Assembly (NCBI GenBank): GCA_017942165.1
Contig: JAGKSB010000006.1
Span: 124,001 to 188,000 of the forward strand
Direction: 5' to 3'
Length of the DNA stretch: 64,000 nucleotides
From: Rhinopithecimicrobium faecis
GTDB lineage: Bacteria > Bacteroidota > Bacteroidia > Sphingobacteriales > Sphingobacteriaceae
In this document: positions 33,930-43,525 of the stretch, piece by piece
Numbering within the stretch: position 1 is the first letter of the stretch
Layout: every line of letters starts with the position of its first letter
Notes under the pieces: model-generated
The model's input: the letters and a program-made list of their open reading frames with translations, nothing else
What the model was told of the DNA's origin: nothing
Databases searched by the model: none
Translations under genes and position numbers: made by a program

Positions 33930-36545
33930 ATGACAAGTAGAGAAATACGTGAGGCATTTCTATCGTTTTTTAGAAGCAGAGCCCATCAAATAGTACCTTC
34001 AGCACCTGTAGTGGTGAAGAATGACCCTACGCTAATGTTTACAAATGCGGGGATGAATCAATTTAAAGATTTATTTTTAGGTGAATCAGCCATTAAATTC
34101 CCCCGTGTAGCCGATACACAGCGTTGTTTGCGCGTTTCTGGAAAGCATAACGATTTGGAAGAAGTAGGTATTGATACCTATCACCACACCTTATTTGAAA
34201 TGTTAGGAAACTGGTCTTTTGGAGATTATTTTAAAGCTGAAGCTATTCAATGGTCTTGGGAGTTGATGACAGAAGTTTTCCAATTAGATAAAGATCGCTT
34301 ATATGTCACTATTTTCGAAGGAGATGCTTCGGAAGGTCTAGCGCGTGATACGGAAGCTTATGACTTTTGGAAACAATATATTGCTGAAGATCGTATTCTT
34401 TTAGGGAATAAAAAAGATAACTTTTGGGAGATGGGAGAAACAGGTCCTTGTGGTCCTTGTTCTGAAATCCATTATGACATGCGTCCGCAAGTGGAACGTG
34501 ATGCCGTAGCGGGACAGTCTCTTGTAAATGAGGATCATGCCCAAGTGATCGAGATTTGGAACCTAGTATTTATGCAGTTTAATCGCCTTAAAGATACTTC
34601 CTTAGTTTCTTTACCGGCAAAGCATGTGGATACAGGTATGGGCTTCGAGCGTTTAGTACGTGCTATACAAGGTAAATCTTCGAATTATGATACCGATGTA
34701 TTCCAACCCCTAATTCAGTATATCGCTGCTAAGGCAGGTATTGAATATGGTGCGGATGAGAAGACGGATATCGCTATGCGCGTCCTATCGGATCATATCC
34801 GTGCGATTGCTTTTGCGATTGCGGATGGTCAGCTGCCTTCTAATAATAAAGCGGGGTATGTGATCCGCCGTATCTTGCGCCGTGCTGTACGTTACGCTTA
34901 TACATTCTTGAACTTTAAGACTCCTTTCTTAAATGAATTAGTTCCTTTATTAGCGAAGCAGTTTGAAGGCGTATTTGACGAGTTAATCGCGCAGCAGGAT
35001 TTTGTGCAGAAAGTCGTATTAGAGGAGGAAGTTTCTTTCTTACGTACCTTGGTTACAGGTGTACAGCGATTTGAAAACTATGCGGAGGCTAATACAGCAA
35101 TTGACGGAGACTTTGCGTTTGAATTATACGATACTTATGGTTTTCCAATTGATTTAACAGATCTTTTGGCACGTGAGAAGAACCTTGTGGTGGATATGGA
35201 AGGCTTTACAAAAGCACTAACTATTCAGAAGGATCGTTCTCGTGCGGCGACAGCTATTGATACGGGAGATTGGATTATTCTTTCTGAAGATGATCAGGTA
35301 GCATTCGTAGGTTATGATCAGTTAACGGCGAAAACAGACATCTTAAAATACCGAAAGGTAACAGCGAAAGGCAAGGAGCAGTTTCAGCTCGTGCTAGCTG
35401 TCACACCTTTCTATGCGGAAGGTGGTGGGCAGGTAGGAGATACTGGAACCCTGACATCCGAAGAAACGGGTGAAAAGATATATATTACAGATACTAAAAA
35501 GGAAAATGGGTTAATCGTACATTTTATTGCGAAGTTACCGCACTCTTTTGAAGGGGTATTCTTGGCGGAAGTGAATGCCGCTAAACGTTTAGATACGGAG
35601 AATAATCACTCCGCAACACACTTATTACATGCCGCGTTAAAGCAAGTCTTAGGTGAGCATGTCAATCAAAAAGGATCATTGGTAAATGAGGATATTTTAC
35701 GTTTTGATATTTCTCATTTCTCAAAAGTTACAGATGAAGAAATTAAAGCTGTAGAAGATATTGTCAATGCCAAAATTCGGGAAAATTGTGCCCTGAAAGA
35801 GGAGCGTGATATCCCTTTTCAACAGGCTCTAGACTCGGGAGTAACGGCACTATTTGGTGAGAAGTATGGTGATTTTGTACGTATGATTACTTTTGATGAT
35901 ACGTTCTCCAAGGAATTATGTGGAGGTACGCATGTGAAGGCTACAGGGCAGATAGGGTTCTTTAAGATTACTTCTGAATCAGCTGTAGCAGCAGGTGTAC
36001 GTCGTATTGAAGCGATTACAGGGACGAAATGTGCTGCGGTAATCCGGGAGCAATTTGAGTTGGTGAGTAATTTCAAAGAGCTTTTAAATAACCCTAAAGA
36101 CTTTATTGGCGCTCTAGGTAAATTAATTGAAGATAACAGCGCGCTAAAAAAGGAGATAGAAAAAAGTATCACCGAGAAATCCCTGGCTTTAAAGTCAGAA
36201 TTAGCAGCCAAGTTTGAAACTATTAATGGTGTCAATTTCCTAGCTACGCAAGTAAGTCTACCGAATGCTGATGCCGTCAAAACATTAGCCTACGCTCTAA
36301 AAGGAGCTGTGGATAATTTATTCCTTGTACTAGGCGCTTGTTTTGATGGAAAACCAAGTATTACGGTGGTGATCTCCGATGAGTTAGCAAAGGAGCGTGG
36401 TCTTCACGCTGGTAATATCGTGCGTGAGCTAGCGAAGGAAATTCAAGGTGGTGGCGGCGGGCAGCCGTTCTTCGCTTCTGCTGGAGGAAAAGATGAGGCT
36501 GGATTACCACAAGCTATAGCACGTGCAAAAGAATTTTTAAAATAA
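33930..36545 (+). CDS. alaS: alanine--tRNA ligase
   Basis: AlaS charges tRNA-Ala and edits mischarged Ser and Gly. The start at ATG 33930 gives 871 residues (MTSREIREAFLSFF), the normal AlaS length; an upstream TTG at 33870 would add 20 residues with no family match. The aminoacylation domain includes LMFTNAGMNQFKDLF. The editing domain contains HSATHLLHAAL, and CGGTH supplies its zinc-binding Cys and His. The C-terminal region with GGGGGQPFFASAGGKD is the family tail. A TATCTTCG -7-like element lies at 33855. Confidence 0.96.
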   Translation: MTSREIREAFLSFFRSRAHQIVPSAPVVVKNDPTLMFTNAGMNQFKDLFLGESAIKFPRVADTQRCLRVSGKHNDLEEVGIDTYHHTLFEMLGNWSFGDYFKAEAIQWSWELMTEVFQLDKDRLYVTIFEGDASEGLARDTEAYDFWKQYIAEDRILLGNKKDNFWEMGETGPCGPCSEIHYDMRPQVERDAVAGQSLVNEDHAQVIEIWNLVFMQFNRLKDTSLVSLPAKHVDTGMGFERLVRAIQGKSSNYDTDVFQPLIQYIAAKAGIEYGADEKTDIAMRVLSDHIRAIAFAIADGQLPSNNKAGYVIRRILRRAVRYAYTFLNFKTPFLNELVPLLAKQFEGVFDELIAQQDFVQKVVLEEEVSFLRTLVTGVQRFENYAEANTAIDGDFAFELYDTYGFPIDLTDLLAREKNLVVDMEGFTKALTIQKDRSRAATAIDTGDWIILSEDDQVAFVGYDQLTAKTDILKYRKVTAKGKEQFQLVLAVTPFYAEGGGQVGDTGTLTSEETGEKIYITDTKKENGLIVHFIAKLPHSFEGVFLAEVNAAKRLDTENNHSATHLLHAALKQVLGEHVNQKGSLVNEDILRFDISHFSKVTDEEIKAVEDIVNAKIRENCALKEERDIPFQQALDSGVTALFGEKYGDFVRMITFDDTFSKELCGGTHVKATGQIGFFKITSESAVAAGVRRIEAITGTKCAAVIREQFELVSNFKELLNNPKDFIGALGKLIEDNSALKKEIEKSITEKSLALKSELAAKFETINGVNFLATQVSLPNADAVKTLAYALKGAVDNLFLVLGACFDGKPSITVVISDELAKERGLHAGNIVRELAKEIQGGGGGQPFFASAGGKDEAGLPQAIARAKEFLK

Positions 36546-36552
36546 TAAAAGC

Positions 36553-37653
36553 ATGAAAAACAGAATATTAATAGGGATATCCGTACTTTTTTTAGGCCTT
36601 GTAGGCTGTACAAATAAAGATACATTTGTTATCTCAGGACAAATCAATCAGGCCGGAAATATTAAAGTAGTTTCTTTGTATGAGGGTGATCGGAAGTTGG
36701 ATTCTGTTTATCTTAATGAAAGCAATAAATTTAAATTTGAACGCCCTGCTTCACAGGGTCGGCTAGTTTCCCTACGTGTAGGAACGAATAAGTATGACCT
36801 TATTGTGCAGCCTGGGGAGCAGATTGACTTTAATACCAACCTTCAGGATAGCCCTGAAAAGTATAAAGTCGAAGGTTCAGATTTATCTAAAGCAATACAG
36901 AAATTCGCGGTGGTGCGCAACCGCCGCGACTTCTTAAAAGATTCCCTTCAAGCGGATTTTTCTAAGAAAACAGCGAATGCCAGCGCGATTGAAATCGATG
37001 CTTTACGCTATGCTTATCTACAGAAGTTCTCTAAAGAGCTGAAAGATTATACTCAAAAGGCTGTGAAATTCTCGGAGGAACATGCGGATTTAGCAGGATT
37101 TTATGCTATCAGTACCCTCGATCCTGAAATTGCTGAAGCCGAGATTATAGCTTACGCGGATAAGATTAAAGATCAGTTTCAGGAAAATGGCTATGTGCAG
37201 CAATTTAAGCTGGAGACGGCAAAGCTTAAGCAGCTTGCCATAGGTCAGCCTGCACCGCAGTTTGACTCTTTCACTGTCAATAACAAGAAGGTTTCGCTGG
37301 TAGACTATAAAGGGAAATATACCTTAGTGGATTTTTGGGCCTCTTGGTGTGCTCCATGCCGCGAGGAAAATCCAAATATTGTGCGACTGTACCATGCTTA
37401 CAAAGCGAAGGGATTTGATGTCTTAGGGGTATCCTTAGATAATAATCCTGGCCCTTGGATGCGTGCTATTGAAGATGATAAATTAGCATGGACGCAGGTT
37501 TCAGATTTGCAAGCTTGGGGTTCTCCAATTGTCGGCCTTTACCGACTGAAAGCAATTCCAACTTCTTATCTATTAGATCCTAATGGCTTAATTCTTGCTA
37601 AGAATCTACGTGGTGCTGAATTGGAAAACTTCTTGAAAAAAACACTGAAATAG
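36553..37653 (+). CDS. DUF4369-TlpA thioredoxin-like lipoprotein
   Basis: The 366-residue protein has a lipobox LVGC (Cys19), a DUF4369 domain (about 22-120), a helical linker, and a C-terminal AhpC/TSA-TlpA thioredoxin domain (about 228-366) with active site WCAPC (Cys266 and Cys269). It is a periplasmic or outer-membrane-anchored disulfide reductase or oxidoreductase of the type common in the Bacteroidota. It lies seven bases after alaS, so co-transcription is likely, though the link is not functional in any obvious way. Confidence 0.9.
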   Translation: MKNRILIGISVLFLGLVGCTNKDTFVISGQINQAGNIKVVSLYEGDRKLDSVYLNESNKFKFERPASQGRLVSLRVGTNKYDLIVQPGEQIDFNTNLQDSPEKYKVEGSDLSKAIQKFAVVRNRRDFLKDSLQADFSKKTANASAIEIDALRYAYLQKFSKELKDYTQKAVKFSEEHADLAGFYAISTLDPEIAEAEIIAYADKIKDQFQENGYVQQFKLETAKLKQLAIGQPAPQFDSFTVNNKKVSLVDYKGKYTLVDFWASWCAPCREENPNIVRLYHAYKAKGFDVLGVSLDNNPGPWMRAIEDDKLAWTQVSDLQAWGSPIVGLYRLKAIPTSYLLDPNGLILAKNLRGAELENFLKKTLK

Positions 37654-37674
37654 TATAATCGCTAGATTAGTATG

Positions 37675-37721
37675 TTAACTAAAGTTTAATTTTTAATAAT
37701 TTAATAACAGTAGCTTAACGT
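37675..37721 (+). promoter_or_regulatory. PHO-box-like repeats before the orphan response regulator
   Basis: TTAACTA-N4-TTAATTT (37675-37692) and ATAACAG-N4-TTAACGT (37704-37721) are pairs of 7-base units at 11-base spacing. This is the same geometry as at 20945-20973 and fits an OmpR/PhoB-type regulator, perhaps autoregulation. Confidence 0.4.
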
Positions 37722-37761
37722 AAACTTTTCAAAAAGTATATAATTTAGCAAAAAAACAATT

Positions 37762-38457
37762 ATGAGCATGGCCAAACAAAAGATTCTTGTAGTAGATGAT
37801 GAACCAGATATTGTCGAGTTAATTGCCTTCAATTTAAAGCGAGAAGGGTTTCAAGTTTCTACTGCTTCCAATGGCCAAGAAGCCATTCAAGTGGCGAAAG
37901 AAATTCTTCCAGACTTAATCCTCTTGGATGTGATGATGCCTAAGATGGATGGTATCGAAGCTTGCCGTATGATGCGCAGCATGCCTGAGTTTAAAAATGT
38001 CTTTATGGTATTTCTAACAGCTAGATCGGAGGAGTATTCGGAAATTGCAGGTTTCCATGTCGGAGCTGATGATTATATAGCAAAGCCGATTAAGCCCCGT
38101 GCACTGATGAGCCGTATCAATGCGATCCTTCGCCGTAATGCCTCGGAAGATGGTGATGCGCAGGATGAAAAACTTACTATTCTAGATTTAGTAATCGATC
38201 GGGAATCGTTCTTAGTGTTTAAAGCTGGACAGAAGACCGTACTCGCAAAAAAAGAATTTGAACTTCTATATTTATTGGCTTCTAAACCTAATAAAGTATT
38301 TACCCGTGAGCAGATTTTAAAGAGCATTTGGGAAGATTCTGTAGTGGTAACGAATAGAACTATTGATGTACATATTCGTAAACTACGTGAAAAGATCGGA
38401 GAGACATATGTCACCACTGTAAAAGGGGTAGGCTATAAATTCGAAGTCGCAAACTAA
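37762..38457 (+). CDS. OmpR/PhoB-type response regulator (orphan)
   Basis: The 231 residues include a receiver domain with VDDEPD (11-16), phospho-acceptor Asp56 in LILLDVMMP and Lys in DDYIAKPI, then a winged-helix domain ending VHIRKLREKIGETYVTTVKGVGYKF. No histidine kinase gene lies next to it: the neighbour downstream is convergent. It is most like PhoB/PhoP regulators. A start three codons later (MAKQKIL) is equally possible. Confidence 0.92.
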   Translation: MSMAKQKILVVDDEPDIVELIAFNLKREGFQVSTASNGQEAIQVAKEILPDLILLDVMMPKMDGIEACRMMRSMPEFKNVFMVFLTARSEEYSEIAGFHVGADDYIAKPIKPRALMSRINAILRRNASEDGDAQDEKLTILDLVIDRESFLVFKAGQKTVLAKKEFELLYLLASKPNKVFTREQILKSIWEDSVVVTNRTIDVHIRKLREKIGETYVTTVKGVGYKFEVAN

Positions 38458-38497
38458 ATGTATTCGCTGAGCGAGTAGCTAAACATAAAATTTATCA

Positions 38498-38529
38498 AAG
38501 GGCAATTCTTCATGAATTGCCCTTTTTTA
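38498..38529 (+). terminator. intrinsic terminator after the orphan regulator
   Basis: AAAGGGCAATTC pairs with GAATTGCCCTTT around TTCAT, followed by further T residues. Confidence 0.88.
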
Positions 38530-38584
38530 TTGATGGTAGTTCTGATGGTTGAAGCATCCGGCCTGCGCCCAACTCTTGGAAAAA

Positions 38585-40015
38585 TTAATTAATATCCCAA
38601 AAAAGAGGTCTATTGATCTGATCTGCCCCAGAGTTAGCTAAGGCGCTCTCGAGATTTACGCGATTGATGGTATATTCATCCGTTGGGTAGGTAAGCCTCA
38701 AGGGGATGGTGCCTGGAGCAACGGCATCAATAGCTGGATCTAAGGCTGGAAAATCTAACCTTCGCCATTCTTTCCAACTCTCAAACCCACGATTGTATAA
38801 AGCTATCCATTTTTGATAACCTATCTTTTGGCGCCAATCCGTATATGCGGAAGTGTAGGCTACAGTAGGTTGCTGTAGGTAAGCTTGCACCTCGGCATCT
38901 GTTCCCCCCCAATAGTGGATGGATGCGGTAATGGCACGGTCATAGTAGGTGTGAGCGTCGCTACCTAAATTATTCCATCGTTCGGCAGCTTCAGCAAGGA
39001 TAAAGGCGACCTCTGCATAATCTATAAGGAGGGCCTCAAAGTCTAAAGCTTGGATCGCAGGGTGGATATTTGAAGTGGCTGAAAAGGTGTTTGCAGCACC
39101 AATCTGTCCACCAATATAAACGCCATTCACAGCTGTAAAATAGCGGCTTATACGGGGGTCTGCTAAGCGGTTTAGCTCATTGACTAAGGTGTTGGCAGCA
39201 ACATAATCTAAGCGTGCAGTCAACAGGGGGTTTAAATTTGTGGAAATAGGGTTGTTATTTGGAGTGGCACTGGAAAATTTAAAGCTTGCATTATCAGCAT
39301 TCGACTGAAAAGCTAGATTAGCAGATTCTAAGATGATCCTTTGGGAGTCATTTGTAGGGATATCTGCTAAGGTAATCGCCAGGCGCAAGCGCAAGCTATG
39401 GGCAAATTTCAGCCAGTTGCTAATATTCCCACCATAGATTAAATCCGCTTGACCAAAGCCTGCTACAGAAATATCTATGGAGGATATGGCGTTGTCCAGT
39501 CTTGTTAATAAATCGGCATAGATTGTTGCTGCTGCGGTGTAGCTTGGGGCATCGGAATCTGAAAGCGCCTCAAAATAGGGGACATCACCCCAGGTGTCCA
39601 CAATAATTTGCCAGGTTAAAATCGAAAGTATATCCAGTTGGGCCGCTTGATTGGCCTTTTGTGCCGCAGTAATAGCGACTTCACCTTCATTGATTAGGGA
39701 GGCCTCCGCTAAGTCTTTTAAAACCTCAACATGCAGCTTATTCCAAAATTCACGTGGAATATTTCGGGTTGTAAAATTGTATTGCACCTCATCGTGATAG
39801 GTGGTCATAGTCCATTGTTGGGTCCAGAATCTGAAGACATTTAGATTGACAGAAGGACTTGTTAGGTGTTGCGCTAAGCGTAATGTAGCTCCTGAAAAGA
39901 GCGATTGCGCAGAAATTTCCGTAGGATTTTTGCGGTCGATATTATTATCTAAGGCATTTTTTGCACAGCCACCAAAAAGGATGGCTAGCAGCAGGAAATA
40001 GCTATAGTGTTTCAT
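38585..40015 (-). CDS. SusD-like nutrient-binding lipoprotein (SusD_2 type)
   Basis: The lipoprotein has lipobox FGGC after MKHYSYFLLLAIL, giving 476 residues from ATG 40015; the longer ORF (to 40063) adds 16 residues with no signal and would overlap susC. The body has the starch-binding-like SusD pattern of the SusD_2 group (NPTEISAQSLFSGATLRLAQ near the start, and RRLDFPALDPAID near the end). It would sit on the cell surface as the lid of the SusC barrel. The substrate is unknown, as no glycosidase, peptidase or regulator gene is linked to it. Confidence 0.88.
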   Translation of the reverse strand: MKHYSYFLLLAILFGGCAKNALDNNIDRKNPTEISAQSLFSGATLRLAQHLTSPSVNLNVFRFWTQQWTMTTYHDEVQYNFTTRNIPREFWNKLHVEVLKDLAEASLINEGEVAITAAQKANQAAQLDILSILTWQIIVDTWGDVPYFEALSDSDAPSYTAAATIYADLLTRLDNAISSIDISVAGFGQADLIYGGNISNWLKFAHSLRLRLAITLADIPTNDSQRIILESANLAFQSNADNASFKFSSATPNNNPISTNLNPLLTARLDYVAANTLVNELNRLADPRISRYFTAVNGVYIGGQIGAANTFSATSNIHPAIQALDFEALLIDYAEVAFILAEAAERWNNLGSDAHTYYDRAITASIHYWGGTDAEVQAYLQQPTVAYTSAYTDWRQKIGYQKWIALYNRGFESWKEWRRLDFPALDPAIDAVAPGTIPLRLTYPTDEYTINRVNLESALANSGADQINRPLFWDIN

Positions 40016-40034
40016 AATAGGATGGTTCTTTAAA

Positions 40035-43000
40035 TTAAAAATTGACACGTACATTAAACCCATAATTTCTTACAGTGGGATAGACCCCAGACTGGTAGCC
40101 TTGGATATTTCCTGCAGAAAGCCCTAATTCGGGATCGGCATAAGGAAGGTTTTTATGTATTATCCATAAATTGCGGCCTACTAAAGCGATATTTAACCCT
40201 TTGATATAGCTGCTCGACTGAAAGAGTCTTGCTGGAAAAGTGTAATTGATGGTTAATTCTCGAAGTTTGACATAGGAAGCGTCATAAATAAATGCTGCCT
40301 GTGGGGAACGGCTGTAGCCATAGGGTGTAAAAGAGTTGTCAAAGGCTTCCGCACGCACTGTATTGGTGCTGCCATCCGCCTGTACGCCAGGAAGGATTAC
40401 ACCTCCTCCTTCTGCTACGGGAAGACGTTGCGGATTTCCTAGCTCATTATTCCCTGCTGTCTCCACATAGAGTCCCGTTGCCATTCCATAGTACTGATCT
40501 AAGGAAAATAGGGATCCTCCTTTTTTTATGTCCACGAGGAAGGAAAGCGCTACCTGCTTATAGCGGAATGTATTCTGTATGCCTGCGGTCCAATCAGGGA
40601 TAATGCTTCCCAGGACTTGATTGGGTTCCGAGCTTAAATAATAGCCATCTTCACCAACGACAGGCTGACCATTTAAGTAGACGTAGTCTACTCCTCGCAG
40701 GGTACCAAAAGCTTGCCCTTTCGTTGCATTTAGGGTTATCCCTCCTTGCATCGTTGCCAGCTGCAGATTTTCATTATTTTCATAAAGATCTACGACACGA
40801 CTTTTGTAAGTTGAAAAGTTTAGCTGCAAATCCCAGTTGAAGTGGGTATTACGAATGGGGGTCACTAACGCTGTGACCTCAAGCCCTTGATTTGAGACAG
40901 AGCCGGCATTCACATATTTGCGTAAGTAGCCCGAGGACTTGCTTACGTCTACAGGCATAATCTGATCATTAGTCAGCGAGCGGTAGACACTGACATCTAG
41001 GTGCACGCTATTTTTGAAGAGATGCAATTCTAAGCCTGCTTCATAATTTATCGTACGTTCAGGGCGTAAATTGGCATTATTTAAGTCGTTCGGTGTCGTG
41101 GAAATGGGTACCCCATCAAATAACGGGTTGATGGTATAAATATTTTGTACGCGTAGAGCTTCGGCATCATTCCCTACAGCAGCGTAGTTCAGTCTAATCT
41201 TCCCATAATTTAGCCATTCCCATTGTGGAATATAGTTGGAAAATATAAAACTTGTGGCAATAGAAGGGTACAAATATGGTTGCGCTAGGGGCAATGTTGT
41301 CGACTGGTCTCTACGAATAGATGCTTCCAGGAATAGAGATTTATAAAAGCCGAAATTAGCATTCGCAAAAATACCGTCTACAGCAATCGTTTCATTTCTC
41401 TCCAAAGGGGCGTTGATGGAGTTTACAGAGTTGTTTAAGGAAAATAAATTCTCGTAAATAAGCCCTCCATTTGTTTCAGCACGTATAGAATTTAAGTGCA
41501 TACGTCTTAAGTTCGAACCAATTAATCCTTGAAAAGCGATGTTTTTGCTAAGGTCCTTGCTGAAGTTTACCAATAGGTCATAGTTAGCCTCACTTGCTGT
41601 GCGGTCAAACCTACTGTAGCTCGCTAAGCTAGATCCCCCTATAGCTAAACGTTCTTCTTGGAATTCTGTCGTTCCATCGAAGGATGCTCTTCCTAATACC
41701 GAAAGCCAGCTCAAGGGGCGCCAGTTTAGTACGACATTTCCGAAATAGCGGTATCTGCTGTCATTACTGTAATTATTATAACGCTCCCAATAGGGGTTAT
41801 TCATATAGATGGGTCCTGTAGCATTGATATCTGTCCAGTTCCAAGTGACATTATTTCCCGTACGATCATAAGCTTCCTTTAGGTCTAGAATATCCACATT
41901 AGTTTGCCACCACTGTCGAAATGATTGATTGGTGTTACGTCCATCATAGCCTGTTCCATAGCGTCCTAGGCCATCGATCTTTGAGAAATTTGCGAGGGTG
42001 CTAATCGTTAGATTGGGGTGGTGCTGATGAGAGCCGGCGAAATTAAATTGATTTTTCGTGATGCTAGCATTTTCAAGAATACCCGTTTCATCGTTGCGTG
42101 CATAGCCAATTTTAAAGGTTGTCTTATCGGATCCACCGTCAATGGAAATGCTATGGTTTGAGTTTACGGCAGTCTTAAAGAATGTCACAGGGGTATTTTG
42201 TGCCGCTACCCAGGGCGTTTGTGTGCCATAGCGGGGGTCTGAAGGGTCGAATGCGTACCATTGATATACAGAAGTCGCAGGATTAAAGCGCCCCCCATAA
42301 GAAGCATCTTCTGTAAAGGGAACAATGATCCCAGGGCTGGTATTTCCAAAGACGGTATCAAACCAAAAGTTTCCATCTGCTGAGGGGTAGTTAAATGCGG
42401 AATATTCATTGGCGTAGCCTGCACCATATTCCTGCTGATAGGTTGGAAATGTACTTCTGTCTATCGTTCCGAAGGTAACGCCTGTATTTAGGGTGATATT
42501 CGAGCTATTGAGTTTTCCTTTTTTTGTGGTAATCATAATGACACCATTGGCTGCCCTTGCGCCGTAGAGCGCCGTAGCAGCGGCTCCCTTTAAGACATTG
42601 ATTGACTCAATATCATCGGGATTTATATCTGCTGCGGAGTTACCATAATCATAACCTCCACGTCCAGCGTTTTGATTATCGGTATTTGTATTGGTGTTTG
42701 AGATGGGCGTTCCATCGATGACAAATAGGGCTTGGTTATTGCCTGTTAGGGATTTGTATCCACGCAATACAATATTCGTGGATCCCCCCATGGTGCCAGA
42801 TTGCTTCACTTCTAAGCCGGCGACTTTTCCAGTTAGGGCATTGGTGAAATTGGGGTCACGCGTTCGTGTAATATCTTCGCTCTTTACCTCTTGGGTGGAA
42901 TACGATAGTTCTGCGCGCTGACGCTCGATACCAAAGGCTGTGACGACGACTTCAGAAAGCTGCTGCGTAAGGGGGGATAGGCTGACATCCAAAAAATCCC

Positions 43001-43265
43001 TATTCGAGAGGGTGAGAGTTTGGGGGGTAAAGCCAATAAATTCGAAGCGAATAACGCTTGTCGTATCGTTGATAAGTAGGCTAAATTCACCAAGAGCGTT
43101 AGTGGATGTTCCACTTTGGCTGCCTAAGGCTTGTACAGTTACACCTGCGAGCACCTGTTGATTGATGGCGGATGTTACTTTCCCACGAATGGTCTTTTCT
43201 TGTGCTTGAGTCGCAGTAGCAAAGGTTAGTGCTAAGGCAAGAATTATAAAATAGACTTTTTTCAT
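40035..43265 (-). CDS. SusC/RagA-type TonB-dependent transporter
   Basis: The 1076 residues have a signal peptide ending ATQAQ, a CarboxypepD_reg-like domain (about 24-110), and a SusC plug with the family motifs LRGYKSLTGNNQALFVIDGTPI and NVLKGAAATALYGARAANGVIMITTKKG. The barrel ends in VRNYGFNVRVNF. It forms the import channel with the SusD protein downstream. It is transcribed first, with SusD 19 bases later. The 230-base upstream gap to pyrC is AT-rich and has no clear promoter consensus. Confidence 0.95.
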   Translation of the reverse strand: MKKVYFIILALALTFATATQAQEKTIRGKVTSAINQQVLAGVTVQALGSQSGTSTNALGEFSLLINDTTSVIRFEFIGFTPQTLTLSNRDFLDVSLSPLTQQLSEVVVTAFGIERQRAELSYSTQEVKSEDITRTRDPNFTNALTGKVAGLEVKQSGTMGGSTNIVLRGYKSLTGNNQALFVIDGTPISNTNTNTDNQNAGRGGYDYGNSAADINPDDIESINVLKGAAATALYGARAANGVIMITTKKGKLNSSNITLNTGVTFGTIDRSTFPTYQQEYGAGYANEYSAFNYPSADGNFWFDTVFGNTSPGIIVPFTEDASYGGRFNPATSVYQWYAFDPSDPRYGTQTPWVAAQNTPVTFFKTAVNSNHSISIDGGSDKTTFKIGYARNDETGILENASITKNQFNFAGSHQHHPNLTISTLANFSKIDGLGRYGTGYDGRNTNQSFRQWWQTNVDILDLKEAYDRTGNNVTWNWTDINATGPIYMNNPYWERYNNYSNDSRYRYFGNVVLNWRPLSWLSVLGRASFDGTTEFQEERLAIGGSSLASYSRFDRTASEANYDLLVNFSKDLSKNIAFQGLIGSNLRRMHLNSIRAETNGGLIYENLFSLNNSVNSINAPLERNETIAVDGIFANANFGFYKSLFLEASIRRDQSTTLPLAQPYLYPSIATSFIFSNYIPQWEWLNYGKIRLNYAAVGNDAEALRVQNIYTINPLFDGVPISTTPNDLNNANLRPERTINYEAGLELHLFKNSVHLDVSVYRSLTNDQIMPVDVSKSSGYLRKYVNAGSVSNQGLEVTALVTPIRNTHFNWDLQLNFSTYKSRVVDLYENNENLQLATMQGGITLNATKGQAFGTLRGVDYVYLNGQPVVGEDGYYLSSEPNQVLGSIIPDWTAGIQNTFRYKQVALSFLVDIKKGGSLFSLDQYYGMATGLYVETAGNNELGNPQRLPVAEGGGVILPGVQADGSTNTVRAEAFDNSFTPYGYSRSPQAAFIYDASYVKLRELTINYTFPARLFQSSSYIKGLNIALVGRNLWIIHKNLPYADPELGLSAGNIQGYQSGVYPTVRNYGFNVRVNF

Positions 43266-43490
43266 ACATCTTAGGTTTTAGGGTATGACTAATAGGGTGA
43301 ATTGAATACTATTCTTTGTAGAACATATATTTTACTTAAAGAATATAAATGAAGTTATGTAATTAATTTTACGAATCAAAATTTTATTATACAGATTTTT
43401 ATTTTCCTTAAAATAAAATACATTTTTTACTGCTAACAAATAGGGGAGCTATTTCTGACCTATTGATTAACGCCTTCATAGATTAATAGT

Positions 43491-43498
43491 TATCTTTG
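43491..43498 (+). promoter_or_regulatory. -7 element of pyrC
   Basis: TATCTTTG, an exact TAnnTTTG match, lies 27 bases before the pyrC ATG. Confidence 0.5.
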
Positions 43499-43525
43499 TG
43501 GATATCACCTAAGATTTTAAATATT

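Noticed and set aside
40016..40063. Longer start for the first SusD gene
   Set aside because: It would overlap susC and place 16 residues before the lipoprotein signal.
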